DNA of 64,000 bases, taken from NCBI GenBank assembly GCA_018398815.1, contig CM031626.1, positions 43,720,319-43,784,318 of the forward strand, read 5' to 3'. Source of the stretch: Conus ventricosus (taxonomy: Eukaryota; Mollusca; Gastropoda; Neogastropoda; Conidae). Shown here piece after piece: positions 24,669-35,957 of the stretch. Within the stretch, counting starts at the first letter, position 1, and each line of letters begins with the position of its first letter. The notes beneath the pieces are model-generated. The model was not told where the DNA came from. It ran no database searches and saw nothing but the letters and a program-made list of their open reading frames with translations. Made by a program: the position numbers and the translations under genes.

Positions 24669-24983
24669 TCAAGCAACCATATTTTTTCCATGAGACATAT
24701 CGGACACACAGGCCGCAGCATCGATAAAGTACGTCTCGCTCTCCACCAGTGAAGACAGGCCATTTCGTTCATCCAGCACCGATGACGACGTAGAGCGACT
24801 GTTCTCCCCTGTATCCTCTTCCCCGATCAGATCATCCTCACTGTTTGTGGGTGTAGGGTTCTTGCTCTCTGACTGGTTGCTTCTGTGCCTCAAAGTTGTT
24901 CCCTCACCAGTGGAGAGATCGGTTTGGGAAGAGATCGTTTCTGTTTCATGCTTAGAATTGACCAGTGCCTGGAGCTGTTCGCT
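24669..24983 (-). CDS. ABHD2: ABHD2-like gene, terminal coding exon (disordered C-terminal tail)
   Basis: The minus strand has an acceptor ending TTCTGTAG at 24984 and then 105 codons from SEQLQALVNSK to SDMSHGKNMVA and TGA (24669-24671). The text is acidic and Ser-rich, single copy, and reads like true protein. It starts in phase 0, matching the phase at which exon 31823-32016 ends at AAG/GTCAGG, so I attach it to the ABHD2-like gene. Family members known to me end soon after the hydrolase domain, so a tail of about 100 residues is unusual. It could instead be the last exon of another minus-strand gene. Confidence 0.6.
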   Translation of the reverse strand, partial: SEQLQALVNSKHETETISSQTDLSTGEGTTLRHRSNQSESKNPTPTNSEDDLIGEEDTGENSRSTSSSVLDERNGLSSLVESETYFIDAAACVSDMSHGKNMVA

Positions 24984-24989
24984 CTACAG

Positions 24990-25042
<53 letters not shown>

Positions 25043-25107
25043 CATGCAGTGTACAAATGAATTAGTTCCAAAATGCAAGCAAACACATACATACACACAC
25101 ACACACA

Positions 25108-25142
<35 letters not shown>

Positions 25143-25165
25143 TCTCTCTCTCACACACACACACA
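24990..25165. repeat. CA and CT microsatellites
   Basis: CA runs at 24990-25038 and 25090-25165 with CT runs inside the second. The first begins a few bases from the minus-strand splice acceptor at 24984 and supplies its GT-rich tract. Confidence 0.93.
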
Positions 25166-25243
25166 ACTATGCACTTAAAAATCTGATCTTAGCCATCATA
25201 CCCACATAAACACATGCATACTCTCACACCACCAAAAACAAGC

Positions 25244-28200
25244 AGAACGCATCTCTGTCTGTCATGACAATACTTCTCTGTCTGTAATGACAATACTTCT
25301 CTGTCTTTCATGACAATACTTCTCTGTCATGACAATACTTCTCTGTCTGTCATGACAATACTTCTCTGTCTTTCATTCATGACAATACTTCTCTGTCTTT
25401 CATTCATGACAATACTTCTCTGTCTTCATGACAATACTTCTGTCTTTCATGACAATACTTCTCTGTCTGTCATGACAATATTTCTCTGTCTTTCATGACA
25501 ATACTTCTCTGTCTTTCATGTCAATACTTCTCTGTCTTTCATGACAATACTTCTCTGTCTTTCATTCATGACAATACTTCTCTGTCTTTCATGACAATAC
25601 TTCTCTGTCTTTCATGACAATACTTCTCTGTCTTTCATGACAATACTTCTCTGTCTGTCATGACAATACTTCTCTGTCTGTCATGACAATACTTCTGTCT
25701 GTCATGACAATACTTCTCTGTCTCTCATGGCAATACTTCTGTCTGTCATGACAATACTTCTCTGTCTGTCATGACAATACTTCTCTGTCTGTCATGGTAA
25801 TACTTCTCTGTCTTTCATAGCAATACTTCCGTCTTTCATGACAATACTTCTCTGTCTTTCATGACAATACTTCTGTTTTTCATGACAATACTTCTCTGTC
25901 TGTCATGACAATACTTCTGTCTTTCATGACAATACTTCTCTGTCTGTCATGACAATACTTCTCTGTCTTTCATGGCAATACTTCTCTGTCTGTCATGACA
26001 ATACTTCTCTGTCTGTAATGACAATACTTCTCTGTCTTTCATGACAATACTTCTCTGTCTGTCATGACAATACTTCTCTGTCTGTCATGACAATACTTCT
26101 GTCTGTCATGACAATACTTCTCTGTCTCTCATGGCAATACTTCTGTCTGTCATGACAATACTTCTCTGTCTGTCATGACAATACTTCTCTGTCTGTCATG
26201 GTAATACTTCTCTGTCTTTCATGGCAATACTTCCGTCTTTCATGACAATACTTCTGTCTTTCATGACAATACTTCTGTCTTTCATGACAATACTTCTCTG
26301 TCTGTCATGACAATACTTCTGTCTTTCATGACAATACTTCTCTGTCTGTCATGACAATACTTCTCTGTCTTTCATGCAATACTTCTCTGTCTGTCATGAC
26401 AATACTTCTCTGTCTGTCATGACAATACTTCTCTGTCTTTCATGACAATACTTCTCTTGTCATGGACAATACTTCTCTGTCTTCAACTCTGACAATACTT
26501 CTCTGTCTTTCATGACAATACTTCTCTGTCTGTTCATGACAATACTTCTCTGTCTTATCATGACAATACTTCTCTGTCTTTCATGACAATACTTCTCTGT
26601 CTAACATGACAATACTTCTCTGTCTTCATGACAATACTTCTCTGTCTCAACATATACTATACTTTCATGCATCTGTCTTTCATTCATGACAATACTTCTG
26701 TCTTTCATGACAATACTTCTGTCTGTCATGACAATACTTCTCTGTCTTTCATGCAATACTTCTCTGTCTGTCATGACAATACTTCTCTGTCTTTCATGAC
26801 AATACTTCTCTGTCTTTCATGACAATACTTCTGTCTGTCATGGCAATACTTCTCTGTCTTTCTATTCATGACAATACTTCTGTCTTACATGACAATACTT
26901 CTCTGTCTGTCATGACAATACTTCTCTGTCTTTCAGAACAATACTTCTCTGTCTGTCATGACAATACTTCTCTGTCTTTCATGACAATACTTCTCTGTCT
27001 GTCATGACAATACTTCTCTGTCTGTCATGACAATACTTCTCTGTCTTTCATGACAATACTTCTCTGTCTGTCATGACAATACTTCTGTCTTTCATGACAA
27101 TACTTCTCGTCTTTCATGACAATACTTCTCTGTCTTCATGGCAATACTTCTCTGTCTTTCATGACAATACTTTTCTGTCTTCCATAACAATACTTCTGTC
27201 TGTCATGACAATACTTCTCTGTCTGCATCTTCATGACAATACTTCTCTGTCTTCATGGAATACTTCTCTGTCTGTCATGGCAATACTTATCGTCTTCATG
27301 CAATACTTCCGTCTTTCATGCAATACTTCTCTGTCTTTCATGGAAATACTTCTGTCTTTCATGACAATACTTCTCTGTCTAACATGACAATACTTTCTGT
27401 CTGTACATGACAATACTTCTCTGTCTTTCCAACAATACTTCTGTCTTTCATGACAATACTTCTGTCTTTCATGACAATACTCTCTGTCTTCATGACAATA
27501 CTTCTCTGTCTTTCATGCAATACTTCTCTGTCTTCATGCAATACTTCTCTGTCTTGTCATGACAATACTTCTCTGTCTTTCATGGCAATACTTCTCATGT
27601 CTTTCATGACAATACTTCTGTCTTTCATGACAATACTTCTCTGTCTAAACTCTGTCAAGCAATACTTTTCTGTCTGTCATGACAATACTTCTCTATCTCT
27701 TCATTACAATACTTCTGTCTTTCATGACAATACTTTCTGTCTTTCATGACAATACTTCTCTGTCTGTCATGACAATACTTCTCTGTCTTTCATGACAATA
27801 CTTCTCTGTCTTTCATGACAATACTTCTCTGTCTTTCATGACAATACTTCTTGTCTCTTCATGACAATACTTCTGTCTTTCATGCAATACTTCTCTGTCT
27901 GTCATGACAATACTTCTGTGTCTTCATGACAATACTTCTTGTCTAACATGACAATACTTCTCTGTCTGTCATTGACAATACTTCTCTGTCTTTCATGACA
28001 AAACTTCTTTCATGACATACTTCTGTCTTCATGACAATACTTTCTGTCTGTCATGACAATACTTTCTGTCTTTCATGACAATACTTCTGTCTTTCATGAC
28101 AATACTTCTCTGTCTTTCATGGCAATACTTCTCTGTCTTTCATGGCAATACTTCTCTTTCAACAATACTTCTCTGTCTTTCATGACAATACTTCTCTGTC

Positions 28201-30165
28201 TTTCATGGCATACATACTTCTCTGTCTTTCATGACAATACTTCTCTGTCTTCATGACAATACTTCTCTGTCTTCATGACAATACTTCTCTGTCTGTCATG
28301 ACAATACTTCTCTGTCTTTCATGACAATACTTCTCGTCTTTCATGACAATACTTCTCTGTCTGTCATGACAATACTTCTCTGTCTGTCATGACAATACTT
28401 CTCGTCTTTCAAACAATCTTTCTGTCTTTCATGACAATACTTCTCTGTCTTCATGACAATACTTTCTGTCTTTCAACAATACTTCTCTGTCTTTCATGAC
28501 AATACTTCTGTCAACATACTCTCTGTCTTTCAACAATATTTTTCTTCATGACAATACTTTCTGTCTTTCATGACAATACTTCTCTGTCTGTCATGACAAT
28601 ACTTCTACCTGTCTTTCAAACAATACTTCTCTGTCTTCATGACAATACTTCTCTGTCTGTCATGACAATACTTCTCTGTCCTTTCTTGACAATACTTCTC
28701 TGTCTGTCATGACAATACTTTCTGTCTTCATGACAATACTTTCTGTCTTTCATGACAATACTTCTCTGTCTGTCATGACAATACTTCTCTGTCTTTCATG
28801 ACAATACTTCTCTGTCTTTCCAAACAATACTTCTCTGTCTGTTCATGACAATACTTCTTCTTCATGACAATACTTCTCTGTCTTTCAACAATACTTTCTG
28901 TCTTTCATGACAATACTTCTTGTCTTTCATGACAATACTTTCTCTTCTGTCTTTCATGACAATACTTCTCTGTCTTTCATGACAATAATTCTCTGTCTTT
29001 CATGACAATACTTCTCTGTCTGTCATGACAATACTTCTCTGTCTTTCATGACAATACTTCTCTGTCTGTCATGACAATACTTCTCTGTCTTTCCAAACAA
29101 TACTTCTCTGTCTTTCATGACAATACTTCTGTCTTTCATGACAATACTTCTCTGTCTTTCATGACAATACTTCTGTCTTTCATGACAATACTTCTCTGTC
29201 TGTTCATGACAATACTTCTTGTCTTTCATGACAATACTTCTCTGTCTGTCATGACAATACTTCTCTGTCTTTCATGACAATACTTCTCTGTCTGTCATGA
29301 CAATACTTCTTGTCTTTCATGACAATACTTCTTCTTCATGACATACTTCTCTGTCTGTCATGAAAAATACTTCTCTGTCTTTCATGACAATACTTCCTCT
29401 GTCTGTCATGACAATACTTCTCTGTCTTTCATGACAATACTTCTCTGTCTTTCATGACAATACTTTCTGTCTTTCATGACATATTCCACATTCTCTGTCT
29501 TTCATGACAATACTTCTCTGTCTTTCATGACAATACTTCTGTCTTCCATGACAATACTTCTCTGTCTTTCATGACAATACTTCTCTGTCTTTCATGACAA
29601 TACTTCTCTGTCTGTCATGACAATACTTCTCTGTCTTTCATGACAATACTTCTCTGTCTTTCCATGACAATACTTCTCTGTCTTTCATGACAATACTTCT
29701 CTGTCTTTCATGACAATACTTCTCTGTCTTTCATGAATATCTTATAATCTTCTCTGTCTTTCATGACAATACTTCTCTGTCTTTCCAAACATACTTCTCT
29801 GTCTTTCATGACAATACTTCTCTGTCTTTCATGACAATACTTCTCTGTCTTTCATTGACAATACTTCTCTGTCTGTCATGACAATACTTCTCTGTCTTTC
29901 ATGACAATACTTCTTGTCTTCATGACAATACTTCTCTGTCTTTCATGAAATACTTCTCTGTCTGTCATGACAATACTTCTGTCTTTCATGACAATACTTC
30001 TCTGTCTTTCATGGCAATACTTCTCTGTCTTTCATGACATACTTCTCTGTCTTTCATGACAATACTTCTCTGTCTGTCATGACAATACTTCTCTGTCTTT
30101 CATGACATTATTCTCTGTCTTTCCAAACAATACTTCTCCATTTTTCATGAAACTACTTCTCTGAC
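25244..30165. repeat. Satellite array, 23-bp unit, more than 200 copies
   Basis: The consensus is CATGACAATACTTCTCTGTC plus TTT or TGT, with a common 21-bp variant that lacks one TC. The first 1.2 kb is regular and has a higher-order repeat of about 404 bp. From about 26440 onwards units are broken by many one- and two-base deletions. It occupies the last intron of the ABHD2-like gene. Confidence 0.95.
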
Positions 30166-30246
30166 TGTCTTTCAGAAAAGTAACCTGTATTCCATATCTT
30201 TCTGCCTTTCATGATAATACTTCTGTGCCTCTAATCATAATGCTTC

Positions 30247-30395
30247 CCTGAAGCTGGAGTATGGATGCCTTAATGGCGGGATAAAAAACGGTCATACACA
30301 CAAAACTTCCTTTGTTGGGTAGATGGGATTAATCCTTGCCTTTCTATGCAGGGGGTGTCCGCAAGAGTATCAGCCTGCGTACGCAGAAGAAGAAG
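30247..30395 (+). mobile_element. 5'-truncated SINE (149 bp) with 14-bp target-site duplication
   Basis: The body runs from CCTGAAGCTGGAGTATGGAT to CAGCCTGCGTACGCAG and a GAA tail. It is flanked by perfect direct repeats AATCATAATGCTTC at 30233-30246 and 30396-30409. It matches the 3' half of the SINE at 61824-62225 but lacks the tRNA-like head. Confidence 0.88.
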
Positions 30396-30449
30396 AATCA
30401 TAATGCTTCTCCATCTTTCCAGATAATCCTTCTGTGTTATTCATGACAA

Positions 30450-31490
30450 TATTTCTCCGTCTTTCATAACAGCTATTTTCTGTCTCTTTTATGATAGCAT
30501 TTCTCTGTCACTTTCAAAGTTAAAAATCTGCTTGAACATAGACACTCTCGCTTGGAATATAGACTCTCTCTCTTTATGTCACATATGCTCTCTCTTTTTG
30601 TTATGCATACACTCTTTCTGTCACACAGGCTGTCTCTCTCTTGCAGAAATACTCTTTTTGTCATACATATTCTCTGTCAGATACTGTCATGCTCTTTCTG
30701 TTAAGCGTATTGCTCTTACTTTCTTCATATATACTCTCTTTCTAGACACATACTCTCCCCCTTTCTGTACATACTCTCTGCTATAGATACTGACTCTTTC
30801 TGTCATACACACTCTCTCTTTCGATCATAGATACTCTCTTTCTGTATACGAACTCTCTCTTTCAATCATAGATACTCTCTTTCTGTATATGAACTCTCTC
30901 TTTCGATCATAGATACTCTCTTTCTGTATACGAACTCTCTCTTTCGTTCATAGATACTCTCTTTTTGTATACGAACTCTCTCTTTTGATCATAGATACTC
31001 TCTTTCTGTAACACGTACTCTCTGTTACAGGTACTCTCTGTCTTACAATCTCCTTCTGTCATACTCTTCTGTTGTGGATACTCCCTCTTTCTTTCATAAG
31101 TATTCTGTCATTCATAGTTTCTGTTATACATACTCTCTCCTTCTATTCTACATACTCTCTCTTTCTGCGATACATACTCTCTCTTTCCTTCATATATGTC
31201 TATTCTCTCTTTCAGCCACGATCTCTCTTTCTGTCATGCACACTCCTGTTCTCTTTCTCTCTCTCTTTCTATCATACATACTCTCTCTCTCTGTCATACA
31301 TACTCTTTTACAAACATACTATTTGTCACACATAATCTCTGTCTGTGATACATACTCTCTCTCCCTCTCTGCGTCACGAATACCGTTTCTGTCACACATT
31401 CTCTCATTGTTACTATATCATACAATGCTCTCTTTCGGTCATGCATATTCTCTCTGTCATACATACTTCCCTCCTGTTGTCATAGATCCT
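30450..31490. repeat. CT-rich degenerate array
   Basis: Loose repeats of CATACTCTCTCTTTCTGT type. A clearer 41-bp unit (TAGATACTCTCTTTCTGTAT plus ACGAACTCTCTCTTTCGATCA) occurs about five times at 30790-31010. Confidence 0.85.
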
Positions 31491-31822
31491 CACTGTCACA
31501 GATGCCTTTTAGTCCTAAATAAGTGATCTGTCCTCATTGTCGTCCAGTCATGCCTAGTCTTTCTCTCTCTGACCACGTTTCCCCATGGATAACTGCTTTT
31601 CAAAATGCCTTCACTCGTCTGCGTTTTTCTCTCCATCCAACCAGATTTTTGTCCCTGTTCCTCCGCTTCTCCTCCAAACGTCACTGCCTCCACATTCTAC
31701 CCGACTTTCTACCCATCCTTCCGTTCCCTCCAAACCTTCCATCCCCTCTCCACCCGGCTTCTCCCCCTCCACCCTCCCTCCCTCTCCCATGACTCCTGCT
31801 CCTTAAGCCGTCCCTGCCTGAC

Positions 31823-32016
31823 CTTCAGAGGTAAAGAATGCTGTGGCGACATGCTTTCCACCGTCCGCTGAGCGGTGTAGGCGACGATGGCGTCGGCCAC
31901 CTGGCACACGAAACGATCCATCCAGGACGTGGGGTGGGGACGGACAAAGCCCCGCTCAAAGTAGCCCAGGTGACCTCCGTGCTTGGTGGTGATGAAGATC
32001 GCCTGGTTGTGAGACT
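31823..32016 (-). CDS. ABHD2: ABHD2-like gene, exon with catalytic histidine
   Basis: An acceptor ending TGGTTTCAG precedes ESHNQAIFITTKHGGHLGYF, then a segment with SWMDRFVCQVADAI. The donor is CTGAAG/GTCAGG. HGGHLG carries the charge-relay histidine of the ABHD1/2/3 family, and WMD followed by a helix with 'ADAI' is the usual end of the ABHD2 hydrolase domain. The exon starts in phase 1, matching the single G left by exon 32904-32988. Reading through the donor, the frame stays open to TAG at 31709, which would give a shorter alternative C-terminus. Confidence 0.88.
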
Positions 32017-32019
32017 CTG

Positions 32020-32530
32020 AAACCAGGCACAGGATTACATCTAGCGCCACTGCAGGCTCTGAAATCAGGCACAGATTATGCCTAGAGCAGCTGTAATCTC
32101 TGACACCCAAACACTTGGTGAAATAAAACGGCATCTGTTGTTTTCATTTTGTTTTTTAATGTTAAAATTCTTTTTCTTTTCTTCACATTTTAAAGATTTT
32201 TTCTATGTTACATGCCTCTTTTCCATGCAAACTTCAGACAAAGAAGCACTGATAAGCATTTCTGTCGAATAAAGTATTGCCAGATGAGTTTATTACTGTG
32301 ACTTGATCTCTTTACAAACAACACATTTACTCATTAAGTATATATACATTTTTTTTAAAGTTCTTTGCAAGATTAATTTCAATCACAATCAATCTACTTC
32401 TACTTGTAACAACAGGGAACAGAACGCTGAGAGAATATAACAACAGTGGTAATGGAATAGAGTCAGGTTCACATGATTTTGGTGCAAGATTGAAATACTA
32501 AGACAGACAGACAGAAAGACAAGAAACCAT
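32020..32530. other. Intron, single-copy sequence
   Basis: Near 32040 a short duplicate of the exon edge occurs (TCTGAAAYCAGGCACAG appears twice, 32016-32070). The rest is A/T-rich with nothing recognised. Confidence 0.55.
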
Positions 32531-32569
32531 CCGAGTTATGTGTAGTTAGTATTTACAAGTGTATATGTT

Positions 32570-32590
32570 TGTGTTTGTGTGTGAGTATGA

Positions 32591-32683
<93 letters not shown>

Positions 32684-32765
32684 TGGTGTGTGTGTGTATG
32701 TGCGTGTGTGAGTGCGTGTGTGTGTATGTGCGTGTGTGTGCGTGTGTGTGTGCGCGCGCATGCAT
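32570..32765. repeat. GT and GTGC microsatellite
   Basis: A long GT run (32594-32649), then GTGC repeats (32650-32685), then mixed GTGTGC sequence. Confidence 0.95.
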
Positions 32766-32903
32766 GCATACCTGCATGTGCACACCTGTGGCCAAGCTAA
32801 ACAGTATCTGTAAAACAGTAAGTCCAGCCAGACACAGGACAGAGAATTAATGGGAAGGAGAACACAGATCACAGTTTATTTTAAGTCCCGTCACAATTTT
32901 TAC

Positions 32904-32988
32904 CTGCATAATTCCGAGCATGTTTCAACAGCTGGGAAGGTACAATTGGATCATCCTCCGCATTCAGTAAAACAAGGGGTATGTCCAC
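32904..32988 (-). CDS. ABHD2: ABHD2-like gene, exon with catalytic aspartate
   Basis: The acceptor ends TTTGCATGCAG. The exon reads VDIPLVLLNAEDDPIVPSQL and LKHARNYA, and the donor is GCAG/GTAAAA. 'NAEDDPIVP' is the acid-residue loop of the ABHD2 family, with the aspartate of the catalytic triad. The exon begins in phase 0 after exon 39043-39112. It lies directly at the left end of a 60-bp array whose units copy its acceptor and its first 17 or so bases. Confidence 0.9.
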
Positions 32989-33460
32989 CTGCATGCAAAC
33001 AATAGACCGCACAAATCAATCCTGGGGCAACAAAAGGGGTATGTCCACCTGCATACAAACAACAGACCACACAAATCAATCCAGGGGCAACACAAGGGGT
33101 ATGTCCACCTGCATACAAACAACAGACCGTACAAATCAATCCCGGGGCATCACAAGGGGTATGTCCACCTGCATACAAACAACAGACCACACAAATCAAT
33201 CCAGGGGCAACACAAGGGTATGTCCACCTGCATACAAACAACAGACCACACAAATCAATCCAGGGCAACACAAGGGGTATGTCCACCTGCATACAAACAA
33301 CAGACCGTACAAATCAATCCAGGGGCATCACAAGGGGTATGTCCACCTGCATACAAACAACAGACCACACAAATCAATCCAGGGGCATCACAAGGGGTAT
33401 GTCCACCTGCATGCAAACAACAGACCACACAAATCAATCCAGGGGCATCACATGCATGGA
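32972..33460. repeat. 60-bp minisatellite carrying copies of a splice acceptor
   Basis: Eight units, the first overlapping exon 32904-32988. On the minus strand each unit reads TTGTTTGTATGCAG followed by GTGGACATACCCCTTGT, i.e. the real acceptor and exon start, and then diverges. Single-base deletions occur near 33217 and 33265. Diverged relatives lie at 33460-33530 and 35420-35725. Confidence 0.95.
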
Positions 33461-33557
33461 AATACGATGCCAGAAACAAAAGTACGGACACATCCACATG
33501 CATGGAAATACATTCCCATACAAGTAACATAAGAGTTCATGTACCACCATGGACATA

Positions 33558-35401
33558 TGTGACGGCCTCCCACAAAATGACAGATAAGTTGCACAGGGCT
33601 GATCGCCGCTGCGGGCAACAAAGAGTGGTGAGGGTCATTTTGGGGTAAAATGAGATTTTTGCACCACCACATAGGAAAACCATTAAAGCATATCATGTTT
33701 CACTGATTTGACCTAAATTAAGCTAGAAATGTGATGAAATGAATTTTTTTCACACCATGTCATCAATTTTAAGCAGCACTGATTGTGAAAAGTAACTCAT
33801 TTTCAACGAATAATCGAGTGCACATCCCTCGCAGAGCCCCTGGCATGCCACAATCATACGAAAGCTCAGTGTGTCTATTTTAAGAATCTGTACACAATTT
33901 TTTTTTAATAAACCAATCAGAAGGCCTCTACGAGGCATTCAAAGTCATACACAAAAGAAAGCCTTCCAACCAATCAGCAATCAAATACCAAAATGGCCTT
34001 AGTAACTCAGCTGTTAACAGCAGAGACGCTGCCTTTCATTGGTCACAGCTCAATGGAATCTATTGCGTTTTGGGTTTGTCGTCGCTTCACTTGAAAAATC
34101 ACCATCATGGACTGACGTATTGTAACGCTGTTAAGTTCATCAAAATCAGGAAATATTTTTGATTATGAAGGCCAGGGAATTAGTGGCCTTATAAACAAAT
34201 ATTTCACCACCAGCAATAGCAATGAAAAGGAATATTTTGATTTCGATTCCAACGAAGAAATTGACAGCGAAGCTGACGATGGGATTTCCCCGTCGACTTC
34301 GACCGGCGTGTGTCAGTCTCAGCCTGTTCGACTCAAAATTGAAGATGAAAAAGAAATGAGGAGCCAGGTGTACGAACTGAAGAAAGTGCAGATCTGTCAG
34401 GTATAATGCCATCGCGATAATGCCAAAAATTTGGTGACAGCGACGTATACAGGTATGAACTGCAATGGGCAGCCTCTGCCAGAGCTGCAAATGGCAGAAC
34501 AGTTTTCCTGTGACTGCATGCAGATCAAAATAATCATTTAATGCATTCCAGCTGCTGATGGCCAACATATTATGTGTGTGTGTGCATGTTTGTGGAGAGG
34601 AGAGGGAGCACAGGTTTTGATCGTCGGGATATAGAGTGGTGTGTGTGTGTGGTGCGTGCGTGCGTGCGTGCGTGCGTGCATGTGCATGTGCTGTACGAGA
34701 TGACAAGAGAGATTCCACCCATGGCAACTGAAAAGGAAGAAGAAAGAACAATGCACAAGCATTTGTTTTCTGATAAGGTATGTTTGTTAATTATGAGTAT
34801 ATGCTGTTTTTATCATATAGGATGTCATGAATCGTGAGTCCGGTATGTGTTAACGCACAGTGCAAGAGAGCTACCTTTTTTCCCTCCAAGAACCCACTTT
34901 TTTCATTAATTAAACGCTGCCAAAATGAAACTAGAAAATACATATTAATTATGTCAATTGGGATTAGTGTATCTGTGCTAAGATAACATTAAAAACAAAA
35001 GTATCTATTACATAAGAAAATCAGATTTTTTTCATTTTCCAGAGCTCTGAACAGCCATTAAATACACCAATATATATCTGACTGGGAATAACATTTAATC
35101 AGTAGTGTTTGCAATTATTATTTTGATGGTTTCCCACATTTTCATAAGTTTACAGCAAAATTAAACCTTGGTTGCTACGGAAAAATGGTTGGAGAAAGTA
35201 GGAAAACTTTAAAGCCATTTTTCTTAAAATGGCTACCGTGTTAACGAGACACTTTGAAGGGTCATAACTTTTTCATTTTTGTAACATACAGAAATTCTTT
35301 ATATATCATTGGAAAGATCTTTTTCTCCTCTTTCTGTTGATATACATATCTTAATAAGTTCAAAATCCGACTTATCTATCATTTTGTGGGAGTTGGTCAC
35401 A
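33558..35401 (+). mobile_element. 1.84 kb DNA transposon with terminal inverted repeats, superfamily unassigned
   Basis: The ends are TGTGACGGCCTCCCACAAAA and, at 35401 on the other strand, TGTGACCAACTCCCACAAAA. The inverted repeats continue through TGAYAGATAAGT (about 33 bp, four mismatches). TA lies outside both ends (33556-33557 and 35402-35403) as a possible target duplication. The flanks are diverged units of the 60-bp array. CCAAT boxes (33909, 33968, inverted near 34037) precede an ORF remnant, and a GT/GTGC microsatellite lies at 34570-34690. No DDE motif was found. Confidence 0.72.
34107..34541 (+). pseudogene. Broken ORF inside the TIR element
   Basis: From ATG 34107 the frame has TGA as codon 3 and then reads openly for about 97 codons, through IFDYEGQGISGLINKYF, an acidic Ser-rich stretch (SNEEIDSEADDGISPSTST) and KIEDEKEMRSQVYELKK, to TAA at 34404. 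The same frame continues with CHRDNAKNLVTATYTGMN and a Cys-x-Cys to a stop near 34541. The acidic, poorly conserved character fits the N-terminal part of a transposase. I do not recognise the family. Confidence 0.4.
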
Positions 35402-35414
35402 TATGATCTCACCC

Positions 35415-35880
35415 AAATCAAACTGTGGTTACGTCCACAACAGGGAAATCTTTCTGCATAAATAAAAGAGTTATATCCATATGCACGGAAAGATCATCAT
35501 CGCAAATAAAACTATGGGTATATTCACCTGCATGGAAATGTCTTTTTGAGAGAAAAAAAAAAGAAAGAAAGAAAGATGACAGCATTATACACTCGCTTCA
35601 AAATATGATCCAGGCAAATAAAGCAGGTGTATGTCTACCTGCATGGAAGTAATGATGATCCCTAACAAACAAAACAAGGTGTATGACAACCTGTTTGGAA
35701 ACAGGCCCGCATGGGAACAAAACTAGACGTAGGTTGACATGCAGTGGCTTTGCCTCCCTTTGTAGCACAGTGCATTAAATCAACCTGAACAGCGCATTAC
35801 AATTCATGATCATCTCCCTTTGTAGCACAGTGCATTAAATCAACCTGAACAGCGCATTACAATTCATGATCATCTCTCTT
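35415..35880. repeat. Diverged units of the 60-bp array and a 60-bp duplication
   Basis: 35420-35725 holds weak copies of 'GGTATRTYCACCTGCATGGAA', the unit seen at 33.0-33.5 kb. At 35757-35876, TCTCCCTTTGTAGCACAGTG and what follows is duplicated once with a 60-bp period. Confidence 0.75.
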
Positions 35881-35957
35881 TTCGTGCACATTACATCCAT
35901 CTGAGAGGTGGTTTGGGATCCATTTCCAGACCTTCCCTTTCACGTGCAAGGGGGTGA

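Noticed and set aside
34146..34751. 201-codon minus-strand ORF
   Set aside because: It is the antisense of the plus-strand acidic ORF remnant plus the GT/GTGC microsatellite; the plus-strand reading is more protein-like.
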